64,000 nt of DNA, taken from contig JAFGTV010000038.1 of NCBI GenBank assembly GCA_016938875.1, positions 1 to 64,000 of the forward strand. The letters are read 5' to 3'. The translations under genes were made by a program, and so were the position numbers. This document shows, in pieces, positions 34,951 to 45,032 of this stretch. The notes below the pieces were generated by a model. That model made no database searches, had not been told where the DNA came from, and saw only the letters and a list, made by a program, of their open reading frames with translations. Within the stretch, counting starts at the first letter, position 1. Every line of letters starts with the position of its first letter. Origin of the DNA: Paracoccaceae bacterium (GTDB lineage Bacteria > Pseudomonadota > Alphaproteobacteria > Rhodobacterales > Rhodobacteraceae).

Positions 34951-36282
34951 TTAGCCGGACGTCTTGAACACCTTGGAAAACGCGGTGCCCAGCTTGTCCA
35001 CGATCTCGTCGATATGGGCATCCTCCAGGATAAAGGGCGGCGCCAGCAGGATGTGGTCGCCCTGGCGCCCGTCGATCGTGCCCCCCATTGGATAGCAGAT
35101 CAGCCCGGCCTCGAAACTGGCGGCCTTCAGCGCCTTGTGGATCGCGCGCTCGGGGGCAAAGGGGCGGGCGCTTTCGCGGTCCTCGACGATCTCGATCCCG
35201 CGGAACAGGCCGCGTCCGCGGATATCGCCGACATGGGGGTGCTGGCCAAAGGCGCCCTCCAGCGCCTGTTGCAACCGATCGCCCATGACGCGGGCACGCT
35301 CCACCAACCCATCCCGGGTCAGCCGGGTCAGCACCGCCAGGGCGGCGGCGGCGGCCACGGGATGGCCCAGATAGGTGTGGCCGTGCTGGAAAAAGCCGGT
35401 GCCCGCGGCGATGGCGTCGTGGATGTCGGCGGTGCACAGCATCGCGCCGATCGGCTGATAGCCGGCCCCCAGCCCCTTGGCGATGGCGGTGATGTCCGGC
35501 GCGATTCCATCCTGTTCACAGGCAAAGAGCGTGCCCGTGCGTCCCATCCCGCACATCACCTCGTCCAGGATCAAAAGCACCCCGTAGCTATCGCAAATCT
35601 CGCGGATCCGCTGGAAATAGCCCGGCACCGGGGGCACCGCGCCCGCGGTGGCGCCAACCACGGGTTCGGCGACAAAGGCCATCACGCTGCCGGGGCCCAG
35701 GCGCAGGATCTCGGCCTCCAGCTCGTTGGCGACGCGCTGGCCGTAGTCCCATTCGCTCTCGCCCGGCTGTTGGCCGCGATAGGCAAAGCAGGGCGAGATA
35801 TGGGTGGTCTCGATCATCAGGGGCGAAAACGGTTCGCGCCGCCACATGTTGCCGCCCGTGGCCAGCGCGCCCAGGGTGTTGCCGTGATAGCTTTGGCATC
35901 TGGCGATGACGCGGTGGCGGGTGGGCTGGCCGATCTCGATATAATACTGGCGCGCCAGCTTCAGCGCGGATTCCATCGCCTCGGATCCACCCGAGACCAG
36001 ATAGACCCGGTCCAGCCCGCCCGGCGCATGGGCGATCAGCGTGTCGGCCAAACGCTCTGCCGGGTCAGAGGTGAAGAATCCGGTATGGGCAAAGGCCACC
36101 TTGTCCAACTGATCCTTGATCGCGTTGGTGACCGCCGGATCGCCATGCCCCAGGCAGGACACCGCCGCGCCCCCCGATCCGTCCAGATAGCGTTTGCCTT
36201 CGGTATCAAAGAGATAGACGCCTTGGCCGCGGGCAACCATCGGCGGCGCGGCCTTGGAGTGGCGGGGAAAGATGTGGGACAT
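34951..36282 (-). CDS. Class-III pyridoxal-phosphate aminotransferase
   Basis: The 443-residue fold-type I enzyme has the class-III motifs. SGGSEAMESALKLARQYY is near residue 98, the PLP-contact Asp is in LLILDEVMCGMGRTG and the PLP lysine is in ITAIAKGLGAGYQPIGA. Such enzymes act on omega-amino groups (taurine, beta-alanine, GABA, diamines and others). It is divergent from an RpiR regulator that heads a TAXI/TRAP transporter operon, with paired operators between. The product is therefore likely to work on the transported compound. The amine donor is unknown. Confidence 0.92.
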   Translation of the reverse strand: MSHIFPRHSKAAPPMVARGQGVYLFDTEGKRYLDGSGGAAVSCLGHGDPAVTNAIKDQLDKVAFAHTGFFTSDPAERLADTLIAHAPGGLDRVYLVSGGSEAMESALKLARQYYIEIGQPTRHRVIARCQSYHGNTLGALATGGNMWRREPFSPLMIETTHISPCFAYRGQQPGESEWDYGQRVANELEAEILRLGPGSVMAFVAEPVVGATAGAVPPVPGYFQRIREICDSYGVLLILDEVMCGMGRTGTLFACEQDGIAPDITAIAKGLGAGYQPIGAMLCTADIHDAIAAGTGFFQHGHTYLGHPVAAAAALAVLTRLTRDGLVERARVMGDRLQQALEGAFGQHPHVGDIRGRGLFRGIEIVEDRESARPFAPERAIHKALKAASFEAGLICYPMGGTIDGRQGDHILLAPPFILEDAHIDEIVDKLGTAFSKVFKTSG

Positions 36283-36323
36283 GGGCGGACCTTCGGGCGA
36301 TGGGGGAACGATCTGACCGAAAG

Positions 36324-36381
36324 TGAAACAGACGTTTCAGGAATTGACAACGGATAATACGGCTGAAACGCTATGTTTCAG
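36324..36381. promoter_or_regulatory. Two inverted repeats, probable RpiR operators
   Basis: TGAAAC-N4-GTTTCA (36324-36339) and CTGAAAC-N5-GTTTCAG (36363-36381) share the half-site TGAAAC and lie between the divergent aminotransferase and RpiR genes. A TTGACA (36344-36349) sits between them. They are likely binding sites for the RpiR-family product, controlling both directions. Confidence 0.7.
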
Positions 36382-36400
36382 CGAATCCCAAGGGGGGGTG

Positions 36401-37273
36401 ATGCCGCAGACCCTGACGATCGAGGACAAGATCGCCGCCGAATACGGCGATCTCAGCGCCAAGTTGCGCGACGCGGCCGATTACGTGGCCGCGCACCCGG
36501 TCGATGTGGCCACGCGCTCGCTGCGCGCGATTTCTGCCTCATCGGGCCTGGCGCCGGCGACGTTTTCGCGGCTGGCGCGGGCGTTGGGATTTGCCAGTTA
36601 CGAAGAACTGCGCGAGCTGTCGCGCAATGCCGTGGGCCGGCGCTATGTCAGCTTTTCCGAAAGGGTGCACCGCCTGCAAGCCGAGGCCGAGGCAGGCGCC
36701 CAGCCGCCGTTCCTGACCCGCCAGGCCAGTGCCTGCACCGCGAATATCGAGGCGATGATCCGCCTGATCGACCCCGCCCGCCTGGAGGACGCGGTCGAGC
36801 GGCTGCACCGGGCGCGCAACGTGGTGTTGTTCGGCGCGCTGGGGTCCACCGGGATCGTTGAATACATGGCCTATATGGGCAGCTATTTCGCCGCCAACTG
36901 GCGGCTGGCGGGGCGAATGGGGGCCTCGCTTGCGTCGGCGATGGCGGATATCGGGGCCGAGGATGCGCTGATCGTGCTGACCAAGCCGCCCCATGCCCGC
37001 CGCGCGATTCTGGCCGCGCAGATGGCGCGCGAACGGGGCGCCTTTGTGCTGGTGATCACCGACACCCATGCCTGTCCGGCCTTGAAATGGTCCGATGCGG
37101 GGTTCATCCTGCCCTCGGACAGCCCGCAGTTCTTTTCCTCTTATGCCGCCAGCCTGGTTCTGGCGGAAACGATCATCGGCATGCTGGCCGCCCGCGCCGG
37201 GCCCCAGGCCAAGGCCCGGATCGAAGAGGTAGAGGCCCGCAATCACCGCCTGGAGGAATTCTGGGTCGCGTGA
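36401..37273 (+). CDS. MurR/RpiR family transcriptional regulator
   Basis: The 290-residue protein has an N-terminal RpiR helix-turn-helix (SLRAISASSGLAPATFSRLARALGFASYEELRE). A C-terminal SIS domain follows (VVLFGALGSTGIVEYMAYMG to AETIIGMLAAR), which usually binds a phosphosugar or related ligand. The ATG at 36401 follows a strong AAGGGGGGG site; a longer frame from 36323 would run through both operators and is unlikely. It probably represses or activates the divergent aminotransferase and the downstream TRAP genes. Confidence 0.9.
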   Translation: MPQTLTIEDKIAAEYGDLSAKLRDAADYVAAHPVDVATRSLRAISASSGLAPATFSRLARALGFASYEELRELSRNAVGRRYVSFSERVHRLQAEAEAGAQPPFLTRQASACTANIEAMIRLIDPARLEDAVERLHRARNVVLFGALGSTGIVEYMAYMGSYFAANWRLAGRMGASLASAMADIGAEDALIVLTKPPHARRAILAAQMARERGAFVLVITDTHACPALKWSDAGFILPSDSPQFFSSYAASLVLAETIIGMLAARAGPQAKARIEEVEARNHRLEEFWVA

Positions 37274-37322
37274 TGTCATACCTGTGAAACGCGAATTCGA
37301 ACCAACAAAGGGAGTATCCTGA

Positions 37323-38291
37323 ATGTTCGCCAAGTTGAAACTGACCGCCGCGACCCTGGTCGTGGGGGCCATGGCCGCGCCCATGGCAATGGCCGAGGAA
37401 TTCATCACCATCGGCACCGGCGGCGTGACCGGGGTCTATTACCCCACCGGCGGCGCGATCTGCCGGCTGGTCAACAAGGGCCGCAAGGAACACGGCATCC
37501 GGTGTTCGGTCGAATCCACCGGCGGGTCGGTCTACAACATCAACACCATCCGCGCCGGCGAGCTGGAGTTCGGCGTCGCCCAGTCCGACTGGCAGTACCA
37601 CGCCTATAACGGCACCTCGAAATTCGAAGAGGCCGGCCCCTTCACCGAGCTGCGCGCGGTGTTCTCGATCCACCCCGAGCCCTTTACCGTCGTTGCCCGC
37701 GCCGATGCGGGGATCAAGACGTTCGACGATCTCAAGGGCAAGCGCGTGAATATCGGCAACCCCGGCTCTGGCCAGCGCGGCACGATGGAGGTCGTGATGG
37801 CGGCCAAGGGCTGGACCATGGATGACCTGGGCCTGGCCACCGAGCTGAAGGCCGCCGAACAGTCCGCCGCCTTGTGCGACAACCAGATCGACGCGATGAT
37901 CTACACCGTCGGCCACCCCTCGGGCTCGATCCAGGAGGCGACGACCGCCTGCGATTCGGTTCTGGTCTCGGTCAACGGTCCGACCATCGAGGGCCTGATC
38001 GCCGACAACCCGTTCTACCGTGCGGCCACCATTCCCGGCGGCATGTATCGCGGCACGGACGAGGACGTGCAGACCTTTGGTGTCGGCGCGACCCTGGTGA
38101 CCTCGACCGCCGTGTCGGACGAGGCGGTCTATACCGTGGTCAAATCGGTCTTCGACAACTTCGAGGACTTCAAAAAGCTGCACCCGGCCTTTGCCAATCT
38201 CAAGCCCGAAGAGATGATCAAGGACGGCCTGTCGGCGCCGCTGCATGACGGCGCGGCCAAGTATTATCGTGAAATGGGCTGGATCGACTGA
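37323..38291 (+). CDS. TAXI family TRAP transporter solute-binding protein
   Basis: The 322-residue periplasmic protein has a signal peptide ([20 protein letters not shown]) and the TAXI family core ([40 protein letters not shown]). TAXI proteins bind dicarboxylates, glutamate or other organic anions and hand them to a fused TRAP permease. An AAGGGAG ribosome-binding site precedes ATG. It lies 49 bases after the RpiR gene and is separated from the permease by a strong hairpin. Confidence 0.95.
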   Translation: MFAKLKLTAATLVVGAMAAPMAMAEEFITIGTGGVTGVYYPTGGAICRLVNKGRKEHGIRCSVESTGGSVYNINTIRAGELEFGVAQSDWQYHAYNGTSKFEEAGPFTELRAVFSIHPEPFTVVARADAGIKTFDDLKGKRVNIGNPGSGQRGTMEVVMAAKGWTMDDLGLATELKAAEQSAALCDNQIDAMIYTVGHPSGSIQEATTACDSVLVSVNGPTIEGLIADNPFYRAATIPGGMYRGTDEDVQTFGVGATLVTSTAVSDEAVYTVVKSVFDNFEDFKKLHPAFANLKPEEMIKDGLSAPLHDGAAKYYREMGWID

Positions 38292-38314
38292 TCCGATCTG
38301 ACATGATGACCGGG

Positions 38315-38337
38315 CGGGGCGCGCCAAACGCGCCCCG
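38315..38337 (+). other. GC-rich hairpin between the TRAP binding protein and permease genes
   Basis: GGGGCGCG (38316-38323) pairs with CGCGCCCC (38329-38336), extended by one C-G pair, around the loop CCAAA. No T tract follows. Such hairpins often protect the upstream mRNA and make the binding protein more abundant than its permease. Confidence 0.55.
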
Positions 38338-38410
38338 TTCCCCAAGGCGCAGCGATAGCGCCGATGAATGACATGGCCGCGCCGCCGCGGTCCAGCCGGG
38401 AGAACGGGAC

Positions 38411-41020
38411 ATGACCGACAAGACCGCCAAGGGCCGTGCCCTGTCCGAAGAGGAACTTCAGGAACTGGTTGCGGCCTCTGATTCCGGGGCGCGAAATCCT
38501 GCGGGATCGGTGGGCCTCTTCCTGGCCGTTCTGGCGGTGCTGTGGTCGCTCTTTCAGATCCTGCTGGCCTCGCCGGTGTCCAACCTGGTGCTGCCCGGCG
38601 ATTTGATCAACAATTCACGCCAGATCCACCTGGCATTTGCCATCTTCCTGGCCTTCACCGCCTATCCCGCGTTCAAGTCCAGCCCCCGGCGCTTTGTCCC
38701 TGTTCAGGACTGGGTGTTTGCCGGCGCGGGCGCCTTTATCGCGATGTATGGCTATGTTTTCTATGACAAGATCGTGCAATCGGGCGGTCTGGCCGACAAT
38801 ACGGACAAGTGGTTCGCGCTGGCGGGGCTGTTACTGCTGTTCGAGGCGGCGCGCCGCGCGCTGGGCCCGGCCATGGCGATCATCGCCACGATTTTCCTGG
38901 TCTATGTGTTCTTTGGCGCGGCGTCATGGGTGCCCGATGTGATCCGCTGGAAAGGCGCCAGCCTGCAAAAGGCCATGAGCCACATGTGGATCACCTCGGA
39001 GGGCGTGTTCGGCATCGCGCTGGGCGTGTCGACCAAGTTCGTCTTTCTCTTCGTGCTGTTCGGCGCGCTTTTGGAAAAGGCGGGGGCGGGCAATTATTTC
39101 ATCAAGATGGCCTTTGGCGCGCTGGGGCATCTGCGCGGCGGACCGGCCAAGGCCGCCGTGGTGGGATCGGCCGCCACCGGGCTGATCTCGGGCTCGTCCA
39201 TCGCCAACGTGGTGACCACCGGCACCTTTACGATCCCGCTGATGAAGCGGGTGGGCTTTACCAGCGAACAGGCCGGCGCGGTCGAGGTCGCCAGTTCCGT
39301 CAACGGCCAGATCATGCCCCCCGTGATGGGGGCCGCGGCCTTTTTGATGGTCGAATACGTGGGCATTTCCTATGTCGAGGTGATCACCCACGCCTTTCTG
39401 CCGGCGGTGATCTCCTATATCGCGCTGCTCTATATCGTGCATCTCGAGGCGGTGAAGCGGAACATGCCGACGCTGGGGGATCGCGTCACCTCGCTGGGGC
39501 GCACGATCGGCGGCATGATGGCCTTTTTCGTGGGCTTTGCGGCACTGTGCTATGGGGTGCAATACCCGGTGGGCTGGGTCGCGGCGGCGGTGCCCGAGGG
39601 CGCGGGCTGGGTGCTGGCCGGGCTGGTGTTCCTGGCCTATGTCGCGCTGCTGGCGCTGGCCGCGACGGTGCCCGACCTGGAACCCGACGATCCCAACGCC
39701 CCGGACGTGACCCTGCCGGTGGTGTCCGAGATCTATAAATCCGGTCTCTATTACCTGCTGCCGATCATCGTGCTGGTCTACTTCCTGATGATTGAGCAGA
39801 AATCGCCGGGCCTGTCGGCCTTTTGGGCGACGGCGTTGCTGTTCGCGATCCTGCTGACCCAGCGCCCGCTCAAGGCGATGTTCCGGGGCGGCGCCGAAAT
39901 GGTGGCGGCGTTCCGCGGCGGGGTGGGCGACCTGGTGCAGGGGCTGATCGACGGCGCGCGCAACATGATCGGTATCGGCCTGGCCACGGCCACGGCGGGG
40001 GTGATCGTGGGCACCGTGACGCTGACCGGGATCGGCCAGGTGATGGCGGACCTGGTCGAATTCGTCTCGGGCGGGAACCTGATCCTGATGCTGCTGTTTG
40101 TCGGGATCCTATCGCTGATCCTGGGCATGGGCTTGCCGACCACGGCCAACTACATCGTCGTCAGCTCGCTGATGGCGGGGGTCGTGGTGGAACTGGGGGC
40201 GCAATCGGGGCTGATCGTGCCGCTGATCGCGGTGCATCTGTTCGTGTTCTACTTCGGGATCATGGCGGATGTGACGCCACCCGTGGGGCTGGCCAGTTTC
40301 GCCGCCGCCGCCGTATCGGGCGGGGACGCGATCCGCACCGGCTTCATCGCGTTTTTCTACAGCTTGCGGACCGTGGCGCTGCCGTTCGTGTTCATCTTCA
40401 ACACCGATCTGTTGCTGATCGACGTGGGCTGGGTGCAGGGCATCGTGGTGTTCGTGGTCTCTACCATCGCGATCCTGGTCTTTACCGCTGGCACCATGGG
40501 CTGGTTCCTGACCAAAAGCCGGATTTACGAAAGCATCGCGCTGGTGCTGATCGCCTTTGTGCTGTTCCGGCCGGATTATGTCATGGACAAATTGCAGCCG
40601 CCCTTTGCCAACCTGCCCCCGGCGCAGTTCGAACAGGCGCTGGCAGCGGCCCAGCCGGGGCAGGATCTGCGCCTGGTGGTGTCCGGTCCCGACTACGATA
40701 CCGGCGAGATCAAGCAGACGACCCTGGTCGTCACCGTCGCGGACGAGGGGGACGCCGCCGCGCGTCTGGCCGCCACCGGGCTTTTGCCGATTGCCGAGGG
40801 GGATGTGCTGAAGCTGGACGAGCCGATGTTCAGCTCGCCCTTTGCCGAGACGATGCAAGGGTTTGATTTCTATGGTGACGAGCCGGTAACGGTCAGCGCG
40901 TTGCGGGTGCCGCAGTCCCAGCTCCCGCAAGAGTTGGTGTTTATCCCGGCGCTGCTGCTGCTGGCTGGTGTCGCCTTCCTTCAACGTGGCCGCGCCGCGC
41001 GGCAGGGAGTTCCCGCATGA
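38411..41020 (+). CDS. TRAP transporter permease, fused 4TM/12TM subunits (TAXI type)
   Basis: The 869-residue membrane protein fuses the small DctQ-like and large DctM-like TRAP subunits. It shows the DctM signature GSAATGLISGSSIANVVTTG near residue 255 and LILGMGLPTTANYIVVSSLM near residue 570. The last ~120 residues (from DYVMDKLQPPFANLP) form an extra soluble segment like DUF3394, followed by a final helix. It uses an ion gradient to import the TAXI ligand. Its stop overlaps the UspA start as ATGA. Confidence 0.94.
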   Translation: MTDKTAKGRALSEEELQELVAASDSGARNPAGSVGLFLAVLAVLWSLFQILLASPVSNLVLPGDLINNSRQIHLAFAIFLAFTAYPAFKSSPRRFVPVQDWVFAGAGAFIAMYGYVFYDKIVQSGGLADNTDKWFALAGLLLLFEAARRALGPAMAIIATIFLVYVFFGAASWVPDVIRWKGASLQKAMSHMWITSEGVFGIALGVSTKFVFLFVLFGALLEKAGAGNYFIKMAFGALGHLRGGPAKAAVVGSAATGLISGSSIANVVTTGTFTIPLMKRVGFTSEQAGAVEVASSVNGQIMPPVMGAAAFLMVEYVGISYVEVITHAFLPAVISYIALLYIVHLEAVKRNMPTLGDRVTSLGRTIGGMMAFFVGFAALCYGVQYPVGWVAAAVPEGAGWVLAGLVFLAYVALLALAATVPDLEPDDPNAPDVTLPVVSEIYKSGLYYLLPIIVLVYFLMIEQKSPGLSAFWATALLFAILLTQRPLKAMFRGGAEMVAAFRGGVGDLVQGLIDGARNMIGIGLATATAGVIVGTVTLTGIGQVMADLVEFVSGGNLILMLLFVGILSLILGMGLPTTANYIVVSSLMAGVVVELGAQSGLIVPLIAVHLFVFYFGIMADVTPPVGLASFAAAAVSGGDAIRTGFIAFFYSLRTVALPFVFIFNTDLLLIDVGWVQGIVVFVVSTIAILVFTAGTMGWFLTKSRIYESIALVLIAFVLFRPDYVMDKLQPPFANLPPAQFEQALAAAQPGQDLRLVVSGPDYDTGEIKQTTLVVTVADEGDAAARLAATGLLPIAEGDVLKLDEPMFSSPFAETMQGFDFYGDEPVTVSALRVPQSQLPQELVFIPALLLLAGVAFLQRGRAARQGVPA

Positions 41021-41448
41021 CCCGTTCGATCCTTTGCGCCATTGATGTCAGCCAACCCGAGGTCGACAGAGAGGTGCTGCGCACCGCGGTCAAACTGGCC
41101 GATATCGACAAGGCCCGCCTGGATGTCATCACCGTGGTCCCCGATTTCGGGATGAGCGTGGTGGGCGGCTATTTCGACAAGGATTTCCACGCAAAGGCCG
41201 TGGCCAAGGCGCGCGATATCCTCAACGCCTTCGTCGAAAGCGAGATCGGCGCCGAGGCCAACGCCCAGGTGCGCCACATCATCGCGACCGGCAAGGCCTA
41301 CGAGGAAATCCTGCATGCCGCCCACGAGGCGGGGACCGACCTGATCATCGTCGGCTCGCACAAGCCCGACCTGCGCGACTATCTGCTGGGCCCGAATGCC
41401 GCGCGGGTGGTGCGCCATTCGGATTGTTCGGTCTACGTGGTGCGCTAG
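41017..41448 (+). CDS. UspA family protein, TeaD-like TRAP-associated
   Basis: The 143-residue protein has the UspA fold (SILCAIDVSQPEVDREVLRT; IIVGSHKPDLRDYLLGPNAA). The C-terminal GSHKPDLRDYLLGPNAARVV closely resembles TeaD, the ATP-binding protein that tunes the ectoine TRAP transporter TeaABC of Halomonas. The usual G-X2-G nucleotide motif is altered here. Four-base overlap with the permease gene suggests a regulatory subunit for this transporter. That role is inference from TeaD. Confidence 0.88.
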   Translation: MTRSILCAIDVSQPEVDREVLRTAVKLADIDKARLDVITVVPDFGMSVVGGYFDKDFHAKAVAKARDILNAFVESEIGAEANAQVRHIIATGKAYEEILHAAHEAGTDLIIVGSHKPDLRDYLLGPNAARVVRHSDCSVYVVR

Positions 41449-41497
41449 GGCAGGGCGCGGACTGCCGCGCCGGGGCTGCCTTGGCGGTGCGCTCGCG

Positions 41498-41995
41498 TCA
41501 GGGGCGGTCGCGCCCATAGGCCACGATCCCCAACTGGCGCGCCGCGGCCAGCGACAGGATCCCGCTGTCCAGCCCCCGCAGCGCCTGATAGCGGCGTATC
41601 GCGCCCCGCGTCGCGCCATCCATCCGCCCGGTGATCGGCCCGGAATACACGTCGCGCACCTTTAGCGCGCGTTGCAGGGCGGCCACTTGCCCGGCATCCA
41701 TGCGGGCCGGGCAGGGGATTTCGAACCACAGCATGCGGCGCTCACGCAGGATCCGCTGATGCGTCTCGGTCCGATAGGTCGCCCCCGCGCCGGTCCCGGC
41801 CGGGTCCAACCGCACCTGTTCGGTCACCGTCTCAAAGGTCGCGGGGGTTTCGTCCTTGGCCCAGCACTGTCCGGGGATGGCCCGGGGCGGCGGGGTCGTG
41901 CGGATGGGAATCGGCCCCATGGGCGCGGGTGCGGTGCTCTGGCAGGCGCATAGCCAAAGCGCCGCAAGCCCGAAGAGGGGGCGAAGGTAGGTCAT
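41498..41995 (-). CDS. Lipoprotein with peptidoglycan-binding domain
   Basis: The 165-residue protein has a lipoprotein signal (LFGLAALWLCAC), so it is probably attached to a membrane. Its C-terminal half is a PG_binding_1-like domain (VAALQRALKVRDVYSGPITG; ATRGAIRRYQALRGLDSGIL). The middle part (VRLDPAGTGAGATYRTETHQ) is not recognisable. It stands alone, convergent with the UspA gene. The role is probably cell-wall related. Confidence 0.78.
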   Translation of the reverse strand: MTYLRPLFGLAALWLCACQSTAPAPMGPIPIRTTPPPRAIPGQCWAKDETPATFETVTEQVRLDPAGTGAGATYRTETHQRILRERRMLWFEIPCPARMDAGQVAALQRALKVRDVYSGPITGRMDGATRGAIRRYQALRGLDSGILSLAAARQLGIVAYGRDRP

Positions 41996-42043
41996 GCTGT
42001 GCGTCCGGGATAGGGCTGCGTGGGGCCATTCTCGGGGAACAAG

Positions 42044-42882
<839 letters not shown>

Positions 42883-42883
<1 letters not shown>

Positions 42884-43587
42884 TGTGGCGGGCGGCCTTC
42901 GTGCTGGCCGCCTGTCTCGCGCCATGCCTGGCCGCGCCCGCGGCGGCCCAGATCACCTCGGCCCGTTACGCCGACCCCACGACCCGTTATGACCACGCGA
43001 TCCTGGGCGACGCGGTGGAATGGGGCACGCTGGTGCTGCACCTGGCGGGCGGGGACCGCCGGCGCATCGTGCTGCCGACCTCCCGCGTCTTCGAGGATAT
43101 CGAACCGCGCCTGGCCGATCTCGACGGCGACGGCGCGCCCGAGGTCATCGCGGTGGAAACCGATCTCGACCGCGGCGCGCGCCTGTCGGTCTATGGCGCC
43201 AACGGCCTGATCGCAGCCACCCCCTTCATCGGCACCCGCCATCGCTGGCTGGCCCCGGTGGGCGCGGCGGATCTGGACGGCGACGGGCGGATGGAAATCG
43301 CCTATGTCGATCGCCCGCACCTGGCGCGCACCCTGCGTATCTGGCGCTTCGCGAATGGTCAGCTCACCCAGATCGCCGTATCCCGGGGCCTGACCAATCA
43401 CCGCATCGGCGACACGATCCTCTCGGGCGGCATCCGCGATTGCGGCACAGGCCCCGAGATGATCCTCGCCGACCCGGGCTGGACCCGGCTGATCGCGGCC
43501 CGCCTGACGGGCGAAGGTATCGTACAGCGCGGGCTTGATCTGCCCGCCACGCCCCGGGCCTTTGCCACGGCGCTTGCCTGCCGTTAG
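42883..43587 (+). CDS. Secreted FG-GAP/VCBS-repeat protein
   Basis: The 234-residue protein has a signal peptide ([21 protein letters not shown]). Repeated beta-propeller-like segments with Asp-rich calcium loops follow: [20 protein letters not shown] and [29 protein letters not shown] repeats are found in exported adhesins and enzymes; the function here is unknown. It is coupled to the ferredoxin by a one-base overlap. It ends shortly before a repeat element that separates it from purD. Confidence 0.82.
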
Positions 43588-43601
43588 GCGCGGCCTTGGC
43601 C

Positions 43602-43673
43602 CTTCTTCTGGTCCGAAATATCCTCGGGGGGTGAATTGGCCGCCAGGCCAAGAGGGGGGCGGACAGCCCCCCT
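43602..43673 (-). repeat. Dispersed intergenic repeat, copy A
   Basis: On the minus strand GGGGGGC-loop-GCCCCCC forms a hairpin. About 20 bases on comes CACCCCCCGAGGATATTTC, then GGACCAGAAGAAG. Copy B at 50873-50921 shares the hairpin type and this core. Copy A lies between convergent genes (42883 and purD) and may also stop transcription. Confidence 0.7.
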
Positions 43674-43687
43674 TTCCCCGTCCCGCG

Positions 43688-44950
43688 CTAAAGCGCGCGC
43701 CAGCCGATATCGCGCCGGTAGAACCCGCCCGGCCAGTCGATCCGATCGACCATCCCATAGGCCCGTGCGCGGGCCTCTGCCAGGCTGGCGCCGCGCGCGG
43801 TGACGTTCAGAACCCGCCCGCCGGTGGCCACCACCTGGCCGCCCGCCTGGGCGGTTCCGGCGTGAAAAACCATATGCGCGCTATCCTGGGCCAGCCCGTC
43901 CAGCCCACCGATCGGCGTGCCCTTTTCATAGGCCCCCGGATAGCCCTTTGCGGCCATCACCACGCTCAGCGCGTGATCCGCGGCCCAGTTGACGCGGGCG
44001 CCGTCCAGCCGCCCCTCGGCACAGGCCAGCAGCAGATCCAGGACCTGCCCGCCCAGTCGCATCATCAGCACCTGGCATTCGGGATCGCCGAACCGGACAT
44101 TGTATTCCACCAGCCGCGGCTGGCCGTCCTCGATCATCAACCCGACATAGAGTACCCCGCGATAGGGCGTGCCGCGCCGGGCCATCTCGGCCATGGTGGG
44201 TTTGACGATCTCGTCCAGTGCGCGGGCGCAGACCGCATCGGTCATCACCGGGGCGGGGGAATAGGCGCCCATGCCGCCGGTGTTGGGACCGGTGTCGCCC
44301 TCGCCCACGCGCTTGTGGTCCTGGGCGGTGCCGATCGGCAGCACGTTTTCCCCGTCGCACAGCACAAAGAACGACGCCTCTTCGCCTTGCATGAATTCCT
44401 CGATCACCACCTCGGCGCCGGCGCCGCCAAAGGCCCCGGCGAACATCTCGTCCACCGCCGCCAGCGCCTGGTCCAGGGTCTCTGCCACGATCACGCCCTT
44501 GCCCGCGGCCAGCCCGTCGGCCTTGACCACGATGGGCGCGCCCTGGGTCCGCACATAGGCCTTGGCGGCCTCGGCGTCGGTGAAATGGCCATAGCGCGCG
44601 GTCGGTGCGCCGCAGGCATCGCAGACCTGCTTGGTAAAGGCCTTGGAGCTTTCCAGTGCCGCGGCGGCCTGGCTGGGCCCGAAACAGGCGATCCCGGCAC
44701 TGGCCAGGCGGTCGGCCACGCCAGCGGCCAGCGGCGCCTCGGGGCCGATCACCACGAAATCGACGGCGTTCTCCTCGGCAAAGGTGGCCACCGCGCCGCC
44801 ATCCTCGATGTCCAGGGTGGCGCATTCGGCGATCGCGGCGATCCCGGCATTGCCCGGCGCCACGATCAGCCGGTCACAGCGCGGGTTCTGCAAGATCGCC
44901 CAGGCCAGCGCATGTTCGCGCCCGCCGCCACCGAGAATGAGGATGTTCAT
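43688..44950 (-). CDS. purD: Phosphoribosylamine-glycine ligase
   Basis: The 420-residue ATP-grasp enzyme catalyses the second step of purine synthesis, joining phosphoribosylamine and glycine to make GAR. It starts with the Rossmann motif MNILILGGGGREHALAW. ATP-grasp elements are in APIVVKADGLAAGKGVIVAE and VVIEEFMQGEEASFFVLCDG, and the substrate loop is HKRVGEGDTGPNTGGMGAY. The ATG at 44950 is set by this conserved start; the open frame continues 5'. It is divergent from xseA with 82 bases between. Confidence 0.97.
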   Translation of the reverse strand: MNILILGGGGREHALAWAILQNPRCDRLIVAPGNAGIAAIAECATLDIEDGGAVATFAEENAVDFVVIGPEAPLAAGVADRLASAGIACFGPSQAAAALESSKAFTKQVCDACGAPTARYGHFTDAEAAKAYVRTQGAPIVVKADGLAAGKGVIVAETLDQALAAVDEMFAGAFGGAGAEVVIEEFMQGEEASFFVLCDGENVLPIGTAQDHKRVGEGDTGPNTGGMGAYSPAPVMTDAVCARALDEIVKPTMAEMARRGTPYRGVLYVGLMIEDGQPRLVEYNVRFGDPECQVLMMRLGGQVLDLLLACAEGRLDGARVNWAADHALSVVMAAKGYPGAYEKGTPIGGLDGLAQDSAHMVFHAGTAQAGGQVVATGGRVLNVTARGASLAEARARAYGMVDRIDWPGGFYRRDIGWRAL

Positions 44951-45032
44951 GGGGGTCTCCCGCTTGGCCTTTGGTTGCGGGCGTTCTAGGCTGAGCCCCG
45001 CGCCATGACAAGCGAGAGCCCCGAGAGATCCC

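Noticed and set aside
36344-36372. Complete sigma-70 promoter from the TTGACA in the RpiR operator region
   Set aside because: No acceptable -10 element lies 16-18 bases downstream, and TAATAC is too close.
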